From assembly GCA_937995345.1 (NCBI GenBank), contig CALKKS010000028.1, positions 44,098-108,097 on the forward strand: DNA of 64,000 nt, read 5' to 3'. A program made the position numbers and the translations under genes. This document shows, piece by piece, positions 40,702 through 48,860 of the stretch. Under the pieces are notes generated by a model. The model was not told where the DNA came from, did not search any database, and worked only from the letters and a program-made list of their open reading frames with translations. Positions within the stretch are counted from its first letter, which is position 1, and every line of letters starts with the position of its first letter. The stretch comes from an uncultured Collinsella sp. Lineage in GTDB: Bacteria > Actinomycetota > Coriobacteriia > Coriobacteriales > Coriobacteriaceae.

Positions 40702-41661
40702 ATGAGCTACAAGAGCGTTTGTGTCGCCGGTGGCGGCGTACTGGGAAGCCAGATTGCCTTCCAGGCTGCCTACTGCGGCTTTGACGTAACGATTTGGCTG
40801 CGCAGCGAGGGCAGCATCGGGCGCACCCAGCCCAAGATCGACCATGTCCGCAAGGAGTACATCGCGGCCATCGAAGGCATGGCGGATGGTACGGGCGAGT
40901 GGTGCGCCGGTATCGCCGATAGTGACCAGCCCTTCGATAAGGACGCGGCGCTTGCCGCCGTCGAGCGTGCTTACTCCACGCTCAAGCTGGAGCTCGACCT
41001 TGCCAAGGCCGTGGTCGACGCCGACCTGGTCATCGAGTCCATGGCCGAGGATACCCAGGCAAAGATCGACTTCTACAAGAAGCTCGCCCCGGTTCTGCCG
41101 CAAAAGACCGTCATCGTCACCAACTCCTCCACGCTGCTGCCGAGCACCTTTGCCAAGTACACCGGCCGTCCCGAGAAGTACCTGTCGCTGCACTTTGCCA
41201 ACTCCATCTGGAAGAACAACATGACCGAGGTCATGGCCCAGGACCAAACCGACAAGCGCTACTTTGATGAGCTGGTCGACTTCGCCAACGACATCCGCAT
41301 GCTGGCGCTTCCCGTCAACAAGGAGAAGAACGGCTACCTGCTCAACTCTATGCTGGTGCCGTGGCTGCTCTCGGGCCTGGACCTGTACGTCTCGGGCGTC
41401 AGCGACCCCAAGAGCATCGACCTCGCATGGACGCGCGGCACCGGTGCCCCCAAGGGCCCGTTCCGGGTGTTCGATACCGTGGGCATTCAGACGGCCTACA
41501 ACATCGTCATGCAGTATCAGAAGGTCCCGGGTCTGGTGAGCCCGCTGCTCAAAAAGATGATGATGCCCTACAACTTTAAGGCTATGGCATCCGTCCTCAA
41601 GCAGATGCTCGACGAAGGTAAGCTGGGCGAAAGCTCGGGCGAGGGCTTCTTTACGTACTAA
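40702..41661 (+). CDS. 3-hydroxyacyl-CoA dehydrogenase
   Basis: A 319-residue NAD-dependent enzyme that interconverts 3-hydroxyacyl-CoA and 3-ketoacyl-CoA. The N-terminal Rossmann motif VAGGGVLGSQIA is at 7-18; VIESMAEDTQAKIDFYKKL and LHFANSIWKNN correspond to the catalytic His-Glu region (usual text HFFNP). The C-terminal dimer domain is present. ATG 40702 has AGAGAGGA upstream. No thiolase or crotonase gene is adjacent; it may work with the neighbouring 2-hydroxyacyl-CoA dehydratase in fermentative acyl-CoA metabolism, which is inference from proximity only. Confidence 0.88.
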   Translation: MSYKSVCVAGGGVLGSQIAFQAAYCGFDVTIWLRSEGSIGRTQPKIDHVRKEYIAAIEGMADGTGEWCAGIADSDQPFDKDAALAAVERAYSTLKLELDLAKAVVDADLVIESMAEDTQAKIDFYKKLAPVLPQKTVIVTNSSTLLPSTFAKYTGRPEKYLSLHFANSIWKNNMTEVMAQDQTDKRYFDELVDFANDIRMLALPVNKEKNGYLLNSMLVPWLLSGLDLYVSGVSDPKSIDLAWTRGTGAPKGPFRVFDTVGIQTAYNIVMQYQKVPGLVSPLLKKMMMPYNFKAMASVLKQMLDEGKLGESSGEGFFTY

Positions 41662-41702
41662 AAATGATCTCTTGGGGGTGGAAGCGTTGGGGGTCTACGG
41701 TA

Positions 41703-41800
41703 GTATGCGACAAAAACTGAATTGATCGGGCAAGAGCTGTAGCGCGCGTTGACGTTTGACCAATGGAGCGCAAAAATGCACCGTTCGCCGATACTCCTCT
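41703..41800. repeat. TATGCGGCAAA element, copy 2 (partial)
   Basis: GTATGCGACAAAAACTGAAT (41703-41722) and the following GATCGGGC match copy 1 with a few differences, and ACCGTTCGCCGATACTCC near 41780-41797 matches its far end. It lies between the 3-hydroxyacyl-CoA dehydrogenase and the next small gene; no gene otherwise from 41662 to 41931. Confidence 0.65.
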
Positions 41801-41931
41801 CGCGAGTGGTTGCCATATGGTTTGATGTTGGAAACATATGACTGCCGCCGGGCTGCGGGTGACGTTTGCTCTGATATCGGAGGTGCCAGGTATGTTTCGC
41901 GCTCCGTTAAACAAGTATCGGGCTGGTTAAT

Positions 41932-42381
41932 ATGGGCCGCCGTACTATCTCGATAACCCTTGCAGTGGTTTGCCTAGCTGTGCTCCTGGGCGCTATAGGG
42001 CAGTTCGCTATAAGTCGAGAAACATCCTATATGCAGGAATGTGCTTCCGAAGGCTTCGCCATTGACGGTTACTATCGGGATGACAAAGCAGGCTTGGAAA
42101 CCCTGGCCTTTCTTGAAGAGGATAACCATCGATGGCAGTTGGTCGGCAAGGGCGGCGGCTGCGTTGATGGACAGTTTAAGCGTACGGATGACCCCAACAT
42201 CCTGATATTAAAGAAGGAAAACGGCGAAATATATGGCAGGGTCCACGTGGCGTATATTTCGCGCCGACGCGATCAGGGCTTGCTCTACCTATTTAGAGAT
42301 ACCAGGGTGACCCGTTTTTATCTGGTGAGTACCGGTCCGGCGTTTACAGTGGAGTCTGGCGATGTCGATGCGGACAGCTGA
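41932..42381 (+). CDS. membrane-anchored hypothetical protein (149 aa)
   Basis: One N-terminal hydrophobic helix (about 7-27, ITLAVVCLAVLLGAIGQF) anchors an outward-facing domain of ~120 residues with two Cys (CASEGF, GGGCVDG). The rest is beta-rich, with repeated short strands (ILILKKENGEIYGRVHVAYI). I do not recognise the family. The ribosome site is weak. It lies alone between repeat DNA and a convergent DUF389 gene. Confidence 0.6.
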   Translation: MGRRTISITLAVVCLAVLLGAIGQFAISRETSYMQECASEGFAIDGYYRDDKAGLETLAFLEEDNHRWQLVGKGGGCVDGQFKRTDDPNILILKKENGEIYGRVHVAYISRRRDQGLLYLFRDTRVTRFYLVSTGPAFTVESGDVDADS

Positions 42382-42506
42382 TTCACGGCAATAAAAAGTC
42401 GAGCGGGGCGCGGGTGTGAACTGCACCCCGCAATTTGCTCGTGTCCGTATCGCGTCTGCGCCTCGTCGTAGCTCGCGTCCGTGCGAGCGCTCATCCCGCG
42501 TCCGCA

Positions 42507-43646
42507 TCACTGCACATCAAACTCCACACGATCGAGTTCGGGCACATTGAGGTCGATGAGCTTGCGGGCGACGTGACGGTCGTGTGCCCCAAGCGCCTCG
42601 TCTGTCGTCACATGGGCGACAATCTCGCGCTCGACGATGCCCTCCTCGTCGCCTTCGGTGGCCGAAGTCTCGACGGCGACGGTGTAGTCCTTAAAGCCCG
42701 GCAGTACCGCGGCAAGCTCGCGCGTGGTTTCGGTGACGCCATAGCCGTCCTGCAAGCCGGCCTGCGCCGAGCCAATGGATCCCGCGGTCATAACGATGCA
42801 GGGGATGGCAAAGATCACCGTGCCCACGATGATGCGGCGGCGCACCTTGTGTGACAGCTCATCGACCTCGGCGTTTTCCTCGGCGGTCACAATGCCGTCG
42901 CCGTTGAGGTCGCGCTTGAGCGGCACGCGCAATAGAAGTAGTACGGCTTCGGCCGCGAGTGCGATAAAGACCACGTTGATGCCAAACTCGTAAAGCGCCG
43001 AGAGAAACAGCGACCCGCTTGCGATGGCGATGCCATAGCCCGCCGCGCACAGGGGCGGCATGAGCGCGGTCGCCACGGCCACGCCGGCGATGAGTGTGGC
43101 GGGTTCCTGGTCGCGCGAGTTGCCCAGGCCACCCGCAAAGCCGCCTGCGAGCGCGACGGCAAGGTCCCACACAGTCGGTGTCGAGTTGTCGATGATGGCG
43201 GCCGTGGTGGTGCCGAGCGGTGAGAGCTTAAAGTACAGCGTGGACGTGATCAGGCAGAAGGCCATCTGCAACGCGAGACCGGCAATGGCCTCGACGGTAA
43301 TCTCGCGGTCGAGCGTGGCGATGCCATATGCCATGGCAAGGACCGAGCCCATGAGCGGGCAGATGAGCATGGCACCTACAATGGCGATATCCGAGTCGAT
43401 ATCGAGGCCGATGCTCGCGATCAACATGGCAATGATCAGGATGCATAAGTGCGAGCCAGTCAGGCGCGCCCCGTTTACAAAGCGTTTACGAATCACGTGA
43501 TAGGGCGCGCGTCCCTCGCGAATGTTGAACGCCTGCTTAAGGAAACGGGTGGCATTCTCCATGGCCTCGCTGTGTGCAGGGCGTATACCGTGACGACGAT
43601 GATGACGCTCGCGCAGCCGCTTGATCTGTTGTTTGTCGAGTTCCAT
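42507..43646 (-). CDS. DUF389 family membrane protein
   Basis: A 379-residue membrane protein. The ~150 residues from about 65 form the DUF389 core: GAMLICPLMGSVLAMAYG, ITSTLYFKLSPLGTTTAAI and GVAVATALMPPLCAAGYG, with five to six TM helices. A cytosolic segment (NGDGIVTAEENAEVDELSHKVRRR) precedes a further TM and a C-terminal extracytoplasmic domain of ~120 residues. The family (TIGR00341/TIGR00271) has no proven function; transport or stress roles have been suggested. Single minus-strand gene; a GCGGGG/CCCCGC stem with TTTTTATT follows at 42392-42430. Confidence 0.85.
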   Translation of the reverse strand: MELDKQQIKRLRERHHRRHGIRPAHSEAMENATRFLKQAFNIREGRAPYHVIRKRFVNGARLTGSHLCILIIAMLIASIGLDIDSDIAIVGAMLICPLMGSVLAMAYGIATLDREITVEAIAGLALQMAFCLITSTLYFKLSPLGTTTAAIIDNSTPTVWDLAVALAGGFAGGLGNSRDQEPATLIAGVAVATALMPPLCAAGYGIAIASGSLFLSALYEFGINVVFIALAAEAVLLLLRVPLKRDLNGDGIVTAEENAEVDELSHKVRRRIIVGTVIFAIPCIVMTAGSIGSAQAGLQDGYGVTETTRELAAVLPGFKDYTVAVETSATEGDEEGIVEREIVAHVTTDEALGAHDRHVARKLIDLNVPELDRVEFDVQ

Positions 43647-43796
43647 GCTTACCTCGTTTAGCTTCTGAGCCGCTTCTTGCGTCTGTCGTCTTTACTCTAC
43701 ACCGCGTTAGGCGAGGTGTCAGACAAGGTTTGTTGACCTGGAAGTCAGGCCAATCGACATGGCTAAAACGCCGTGAGGATCATAAGAGTCAAATAG

Positions 43797-43840
43797 ACAA
43801 AAAAAGCGCGGGGCCGGTTTGATTCCGACTCCGCGCTCTG
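43797..43840 (-). terminator. terminator of the OPT transporter gene
   Basis: On the minus strand AGCGCGGAGTCGG pairs with CCGGCCCCGCGCT (near-perfect) around AATCAAA, followed by TTTTTTTG. Confidence 0.85.
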
Positions 43841-43862
43841 CGCTGGTGCGTTGTTGTTCGGC

Positions 43863-45566
43863 CTACCCCAGCAGGCTCAGACCAACAGAGACAAACGCCA
43901 GAATAACGCCGACGATGGACTCGCCGCCGAGCAGGCCGCTGGCGACGACCAGGCCCTGTTCCTGGAAGGCGGCGTCCTTGGCAGCCTTCTCCTCGTCCGA
44001 AAGGCCGGCAGTGGCATCGCGGTGGGCGGACCACTTGTCGTAGGCGAGCTTGACGCAGGAGCCCAAGAAGGCCGTGAGCGACATGTAGAACGGCAGGTAC
44101 ACGCCCAGACCGATCATCATGGCCGGAATGCCGAGCCAGTACATAACGATACCGGCGATAAAGCCGCCTGCAAACCACGGCACGCTCGGGATGCCCGAGA
44201 CCATGGTGGCGACCACGCTTGCCTGCGCGGCCACAAAGCTCTTGTCGGGGCCGAAGGCGTCCGGACCATAGGCGGTGACGAGCGCGACCATGACGGCGGC
44301 AGCGACCAGGGCACCCACGATGCCGCCAATGGCCTGGCCGACCCACTGTGCGCGCGGGTTGGTGCCCAGCACGGCGCCGGCCTTAAAGTCGTTCATGACG
44401 TCGCCCGCAAGGCCGCACGCCACGGCTACGATGCCGGCGATAAAGAACAGCTTGACCTGGGCGATCTGTGCGAAGGCTGCCACGATGAGCATGACGATGA
44501 GGCCGAAGATCTCCATGGGGTCGATGCCCGTCTGGCCGCAGCTCTGCGCGCTCATGATGGTGGTGACAAAGGTGAACAGCGTGACGATGACAGCCGGAAC
44601 GGGGCCAAGGTCGAGCGCGATGGCGATGATCACGGCGATGGCGGCAGCGCCCAGGCCGATGATACCGGCGTCGAGCTTAAGGGAGCCCGAGATGAGCGAC
44701 TGCTCGTCGGTGTCGGTGGAGCTGTCGGCGGCAAGGCCGCGGACGATACCGGCGACCTGCGGCAGGATGTCCTTGAGGACGACGGCGACGCCAAAGCCCA
44801 TCATAAGGCCCATACCCAGGGACTTAACAATGCCCTGTGCGGTCATAACGTCAAACAGACCGGCAGCAGTGCCGCCGACAATGATGCCAAAGTTGCCCAG
44901 CAGCGCGCCGGCAAACCAGAATGCGACCGGGGCGAAGCCCACGAGGAAGCCGACGGAGAGCAACATGGGCGAGTTGTAGATGGCAAAGGTAACGCCGGGG
45001 ATATTGAGCGTGCACAGCATGCTGGGCACCACGCCCAGGGCGTCTCGAAGCACGCTGTAGATGCCGGCGATGGCCATGGAGCCAAAGAGCTGCTTGCCAG
45101 TCTTGCCGCCGGCCTCGGTGGCGCGCAGGGTCTGAGCTGCGGCGTTGCCGGTGGGGAACTCCAGCGCGGCGTCCACGATAAAGTGACGGTGGATGAGTGC
45201 CGTGGCCAGCAGACCCAGGATGGTGCCGGCGAGTGCCACGATAAACATGTCGAGCCAGCTGATCTGGTCGGCATAGCCCAGCATCCAGGCGCCCGGGATG
45301 GTAAACGCTAGGCCGCCGGCGACCATGGCGCCCGCGGACATGATGGTGTGGGTGACGTTGGCCTCGTTGAGGCTGGCGTTGCCCATAAGCTTAAGGAAGA
45401 ACAGCGAGATGACGGCAGCGAAGACGATCGGCCAGGGGAGTGCGCCCATCTTGAGCGCCGTGTAGGCCGAGCTTGCCGTGATAATCACGCAGCCAAGGAC
45501 GCCGATGACGACGCCGCGCAGCGTGAGTTGCCCGCGCATCGAGGCGCGGTTCGAGGGATTGCTCAT
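43863..45566 (-). CDS. OPT-family oligopeptide transporter
   Basis: A 567-residue proton-coupled peptide transporter with about 14 hydrophobic segments. The N-terminus (TLRGVVIGVLGCVIITASSAYTALKMGALPWP region) and the core VLGTNPRAQWVGQAIGGIVGA match the OPT family, bacterial branch. Several membrane-loop signatures such as FPTGNAAAQTLRA also fit. It starts at ATG 45566 and ends in a strong terminator; the 37-bp palindrome lies in its 5' region. The ligand may be di- to oligopeptides or metal chelates. Confidence 0.92.
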   Translation of the reverse strand: MSNPSNRASMRGQLTLRGVVIGVLGCVIITASSAYTALKMGALPWPIVFAAVISLFFLKLMGNASLNEANVTHTIMSAGAMVAGGLAFTIPGAWMLGYADQISWLDMFIVALAGTILGLLATALIHRHFIVDAALEFPTGNAAAQTLRATEAGGKTGKQLFGSMAIAGIYSVLRDALGVVPSMLCTLNIPGVTFAIYNSPMLLSVGFLVGFAPVAFWFAGALLGNFGIIVGGTAAGLFDVMTAQGIVKSLGMGLMMGFGVAVVLKDILPQVAGIVRGLAADSSTDTDEQSLISGSLKLDAGIIGLGAAAIAVIIAIALDLGPVPAVIVTLFTFVTTIMSAQSCGQTGIDPMEIFGLIVMLIVAAFAQIAQVKLFFIAGIVAVACGLAGDVMNDFKAGAVLGTNPRAQWVGQAIGGIVGALVAAAVMVALVTAYGPDAFGPDKSFVAAQASVVATMVSGIPSVPWFAGGFIAGIVMYWLGIPAMMIGLGVYLPFYMSLTAFLGSCVKLAYDKWSAHRDATAGLSDEEKAAKDAAFQEQGLVVASGLLGGESIVGVILAFVSVGLSLLG

Positions 45567-45697
45567 ATATAACTCCTTTGCGTATATCCGCTTCCCCCGG
45601 GAGCGTCGCTACGGATACGGCGCGGGAAGTCGGGTTACCAAGGGCCGCCGCGTGAGCTCGCAAACGACCGCGCACCAGTATAGCCGCAAGGCAGCTC

Positions 45698-45715
45698 ATT
45701 TGGGACGGGGCTTTT
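45698..45715. repeat. short GGGACGGGG fragment
   Basis: ATTTGGGACGGGGCTTTT; the reverse form AGCCCCGTCCCAAATTGAC appears at 47377-47395 between the deaminase and NifU-like genes. Both look like half-copies of the large palindrome at 45739-45820, which is itself followed by CAAATTGACT. Confidence 0.6.
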
Positions 45716-45738
45716 TTAGCTACCCCAAGCTCGACCAA

Positions 45739-45820
45739 GGGATGATTTTTCTGGGACGGGGACTAAAAAATCATTAGGTACACAATGATTTTTTAGTCCC
45801 CGTCCCAGAAAAATCATCCC
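45739..45820. repeat. perfect 37-bp inverted repeat (82-bp element)
   Basis: Left arm 45739-45775 begins GGGATGATTTTTCTGGGACG and ends AAAAAATCATT; the right arm 45784-45820 is its exact complement; loop AGGTACAC. It fills the gap between the divergent OPT and pantothenate kinase genes and would form a very stable cruciform or RNA hairpin. Confidence 0.95.
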
Positions 45821-45877
45821 AAATTGACTGCCTTGCATACGGGATATACTGCTGGGCAGACGAAAGGAGCGCCGACG

Positions 45878-46729
45878 ATGCTTAATGGGTGCGCATATAT
45901 ATTGACGGTCGACGTGGGCAACACGTTCATTCGCTTTGGCCTGTTTGCAGAGGATTCGGCCGCGGCGCAGGAATGTCCGCTTGCGACGTGCGAGATCACC
46001 ACGCCGTCGAGCATCACAGCAGACGAGGCGCGCATGAGGCTCGCGCAGGTCATGGGTGCACTGGCAGCCGATGCGGGCATGCCGGGCGCGCTTGTGTCCA
46101 CGGCTGCCGTGCTGAGCTGCGTGGTGCCGGCGCTCGAGCGCCCGTGGAAGACGGCGCTTTCTCGCACCTGCACGGGGCGCGTGCTCACCGTGGGGCCGGG
46201 TCTCAAGACCGGTATGCCCGTGCACTACGACGATCCAGCAGAGATCGGTCCCGACCGCATCGCCGACGCCGTGGCGGCACGCGCCGTCTACGGCTCTCCC
46301 TGCATCGTGATCGACTTGGGTACCACGACCAATATCGAGGTGATCGACGCGCGCGGCACCTTTGTGGGCGGCGTCATCGCGCCGGGTCTGGCGCTTGGCG
46401 CCCGCTCGCTTTCGGCTGCTGCGGCGCGTCTGCCGCAGGTCGAGCCCTCGGCGCCGACACACGTCATCGGTCGCAACACGCGCGAGGCCATGCGTTCGGG
46501 CGTGGTTCTGGGCGAGGTAGCCCGCATCGACGGCATGCTCGACATGGTGCTCGCCGAGATGCGCGCGACCAAGGCCGCGGGGGAGGGCGACGTGCCCATC
46601 GTCATCACCGGCGACGACGCCGAGGCACTCGCGGCGTTGGTCGGCCACAGCCTGACGGTCGACGACGCGCTGACGCTGCGGGGTCTCGCCGAGCTCTACC
46701 GCATCAACCAAAAGCCCCGCCGCGCGTAG
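45878..46729 (+). CDS. coaX: type III pantothenate kinase
   Basis: Phosphorylates pantothenate, the first step of coenzyme A synthesis. The 283-residue protein has the ASKHA-fold phosphate motif TVDVGNTFIRFG near 10-21, the PTPGLKTGMP-like GPGLKTGMP, GPDRIADAVAA and the second phosphate motif VIDLGTTTNIEVI with GGVIAPGL. These are diagnostic for CoaX rather than CoaA. ATG 45878 follows AAAGGAG; an ATG at 45824 lies next to the palindrome and lacks a ribosome site. Confidence 0.94.
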   Translation: MLNGCAYILTVDVGNTFIRFGLFAEDSAAAQECPLATCEITTPSSITADEARMRLAQVMGALAADAGMPGALVSTAAVLSCVVPALERPWKTALSRTCTGRVLTVGPGLKTGMPVHYDDPAEIGPDRIADAVAARAVYGSPCIVIDLGTTTNIEVIDARGTFVGGVIAPGLALGARSLSAAAARLPQVEPSAPTHVIGRNTREAMRSGVVLGEVARIDGMLDMVLAEMRATKAAGEGDVPIVITGDDAEALAALVGHSLTVDDALTLRGLAELYRINQKPRRA

Positions 46730-46811
46730 GGCGAGGGACTGGTGGGATAAGCGCCCCTACCTTTCACCTGCTACAATGGGCCAAACTATTGCGATTTCGG
46801 AGGTGTCTGCC

Positions 46812-47336
46812 ATGTCGGACGATCTTCATCAAACCGCGTCGGGCAAGCGCCGCGACGTTATTAGCTGGGACGAGTTCTTTATGAGCGTGGCCATCGCCGC
46901 GCAGCGCCGCAGCAAGGACCCCAACACGCAGGTGGGAGCTTGCATCGCCAGCACCAACCACCGCATCCTTTCGGTGGGTTACAACGGCACGCCCTCGGCG
47001 CTCAACGACGACTTTTTCCCGTGGGGTACGAGCGATGACCCGTTGCAGGATAAGCACAACTACGTGGTGCATGCCGAGGCCAACGCCGTGCTCAACTACC
47101 GCGGCTCGCTCAAAGACCTTGAGGGTTCCACGGTCTACGTCACGCTGTTCCCGTGCCACGACTGCGCCAAGATCCTGGCTCAGGTGGGCGTGGGCGAGGT
47201 CGTCTACCTGGACAATAAGTATGCCGACACCGATGACGGCCGTATCAGCCGCCGCATTCTCGACTCCTGCGGCATCAGCTACCGCCAGGTTATCGTCGAT
47301 GTCCAGATTGGTACCGGGGGACAGGCTCGGCAGTAA
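46812..47336 (+). CDS. dCMP deaminase-like cytidine/deoxycytidylate deaminase family protein
   Basis: A zinc-dependent deaminase of 174 residues, most similar in layout to dCMP deaminases that make dUMP for thymidylate synthesis. The zinc site is HAEANA (His 88, Glu 90) with PCHDCAK (Cys 115 and 118). PNTQVGACI and YNGTPSALNDDFFPW are substrate-region features of the dCMP group. ATG 46812 has GGAGGTG seven bases upstream. It may be co-transcribed with coaX (82-bp gap). Confidence 0.9.
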   Translation: MSDDLHQTASGKRRDVISWDEFFMSVAIAAQRRSKDPNTQVGACIASTNHRILSVGYNGTPSALNDDFFPWGTSDDPLQDKHNYVVHAEANAVLNYRGSLKDLEGSTVYVTLFPCHDCAKILAQVGVGEVVYLDNKYADTDDGRISRRILDSCGISYRQVIVDVQIGTGGQARQ

Positions 47337-47507
47337 TATGCGTTGTCGCTGTCTGACGACGAACGCAGTTCAAAGAGCCCCGTCCCAAATTGACTACTCG
47401 TGAAAGTCGCGTCCGCGCGCATGGACGGCTCGTGAGCGGGTACATGGCTGTAGTAACATAGCTTCTGTCCGCGGGCGCGCCCGCGTAATTGTGAGAAAGG
47501 AGCCCCT

Positions 47508-47786
47508 GTGGCTGTTAACGAAGAGCTGCTTAAGAAGGTTCTTGAGGAGATCCGCCCCAACCTGCAGGCCGATGGCGGCGATATGGAGTATGTGGGCGTC
47601 GACGACGAGGGCGTCGTCAAGCTGGAGCTGCAGGGCGCCTGCGCCGGCTGCCCCATGAGCTCGCTGACCCTGTCCATGGGTATCGAGCGCATCCTAAAGG
47701 AGCACGTGCCCGGCGTTACCCGCGTCGAGCAGGTCAATGCTTCCGGCGAGACCGATGACCTGTACGACGAGTACGCGCCGTTCTAA
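47508..47786 (+). CDS. NifU C-terminal-like iron-sulphur scaffold
   Basis: A 92-residue protein with the Nfu fold that carries and delivers Fe-S clusters. The ligand motif CAGCPMS has Cys 45 and 48; LLKKVLEEIRPNLQADGGDMEYVGV is the typical N-terminal part. Starts at GTG 47508 behind AAAGGAG. Stands alone before lgt with a hairpin in between. Confidence 0.92.
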   Translation: MAVNEELLKKVLEEIRPNLQADGGDMEYVGVDDEGVVKLELQGACAGCPMSSLTLSMGIERILKEHVPGVTRVEQVNASGETDDLYDEYAPF

Positions 47787-47832
47787 GATGCGAAAGCTGC
47801 GGACGGCAAACTCCGCATAGACGTTACGCCCA

Positions 47833-47872
47833 AATATGCGGCTGCGAGCGAAAGGCCCGCGGCCGCATTTGT
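47833..47872 (+). terminator. hairpin between the NifU-like gene and lgt
   Basis: AAATATGCGGCTGCGAGC and GCCCGCGGCCGCATTT pair with a few mismatches around GAAAG. The following TTTGTATG is only weakly T-rich, so read-through into lgt is possible. Confidence 0.5.
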
Positions 47873-47894
47873 ATGTAGGGAGCAGGGGATCGAC

Positions 47895-48716
47895 ATGCTC
47901 AACGACCTCTACCATATGCTTGATCCCGTCGCGATTTCGGCGGGTCCCATCACCATCTACTGGTACGGTCTGGCCTATGTGGTCGGCGCCCTGCTTACGG
48001 CGGTCGTCATGTACCGCACGCAGCGCCGTTGGGGCTTTAACATCACGATTGACGACCTGACGAGCGTCGTGGTCGGCGTGGTCTTTGGTCTCATTATCGG
48101 TGCGCGCCTGTTCTATGTCGTCTTTTACGGCGACGGCTACTACTGGGCCCATCCGCTCGAGATTTTTGCTACCAACGAGGGCGGCATGAGTTTCCATGGC
48201 GGCCTGGTGGGCGGCATTATCGGCGGCGTGCTCGTGTGCCGCATGTATAAACTCGACGCCTGGACCATCGCCGACCTTGCCGTTATCGGTGCTCCGCTGG
48301 CGCTGTGCCTGGGACGTTGCGCCAACTTCGTGAACGGTGAGCTGTGGGGCAAGCCGACCGATCTGCCCTGGGGCGTGGTCTTCGGTGGCACCGCGGGCGA
48401 TATGCCGCGTCACCCCTCCCAGCTCTACGAGGCATTTCTTGAGGGCATTGTGCTCTTTTGCATTCTGCAGGTGCTCAGCCGCAAAAAGCCGCTGCTGCCC
48501 CAGGGCACGTTTATGGGCGTGTTTGTGATGGGTTACGGCATCGTCCGCTTCCTCGTCGAGTTCGTGCGCGTGCCCGACGCCCAGCTTGGCTATCTGCTGG
48601 GCGGCGTCATCACGATGGGTCAGCTGCTGAGCCTTCCGCTCGTAATCGCAGGTCTGGCGCTCATCATCTTTGCTCGTCGCCGCAACCAGCCCCAGCGCAT
48701 CTACCTCGACGCCTAA
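47895..48716 (+). CDS. lgt: prolipoprotein diacylglyceryl transferase
   Basis: Transfers diacylglycerol from phosphatidylglycerol to the lipobox Cys of prolipoproteins in the membrane. The 273-residue protein has seven TM segments; the Lgt signature GRCANFVNGELWGKPTDLPW (~138-157) with Arg and Asn is intact, as are MSFHGGLVGG and HPSQLYEA. It serves lipoproteins such as the ABC binding protein at 16496. ATG 47895 follows AGCAGGGGAT. Confidence 0.95.
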   Translation: MLNDLYHMLDPVAISAGPITIYWYGLAYVVGALLTAVVMYRTQRRWGFNITIDDLTSVVVGVVFGLIIGARLFYVVFYGDGYYWAHPLEIFATNEGGMSFHGGLVGGIIGGVLVCRMYKLDAWTIADLAVIGAPLALCLGRCANFVNGELWGKPTDLPWGVVFGGTAGDMPRHPSQLYEAFLEGIVLFCILQVLSRKKPLLPQGTFMGVFVMGYGIVRFLVEFVRVPDAQLGYLLGGVITMGQLLSLPLVIAGLALIIFARRRNQPQRIYLDA

Positions 48717-48725
48717 CCACCACAT

Positions 48726-48841
48726 ACCACCACAAAGGGGACAGGCACCTTTGTGGTGGTTTGCTGGGCAACGATGACAGAACCGTAACGTTTCCCCAGA
48801 TAAAACCTGCCAAAATAAACCTGTCCCTTTTTGGCAGGTTT
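48726..48841. repeat. two GGGACAGG-type palindromes in tandem, opposite orientation
   Basis: First: ACCACCACAAAGG (48726-48738), core GGACAGGCA, CCTTTGTGGTGGT (48748-48760), perfect 13-bp arms. Second: AAACCTGCCAAAA (48803-48815) with TTTTGGCAGGTTT (48829-48841), core AACCTGTCCC, the inverted long form with CGTTTCCCCAGATA before it. They fill the gap between lgt and the next gene. Confidence 0.9.
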
Positions 48842-48860
48842 CTAGAAAGGCTTTCGGACT

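Noticed and set aside
43851..45311. Plus-strand frame opposite the OPT transporter
   Set aside because: His/Asp/Gly-rich artefact typical of the antisense of membrane-protein genes.
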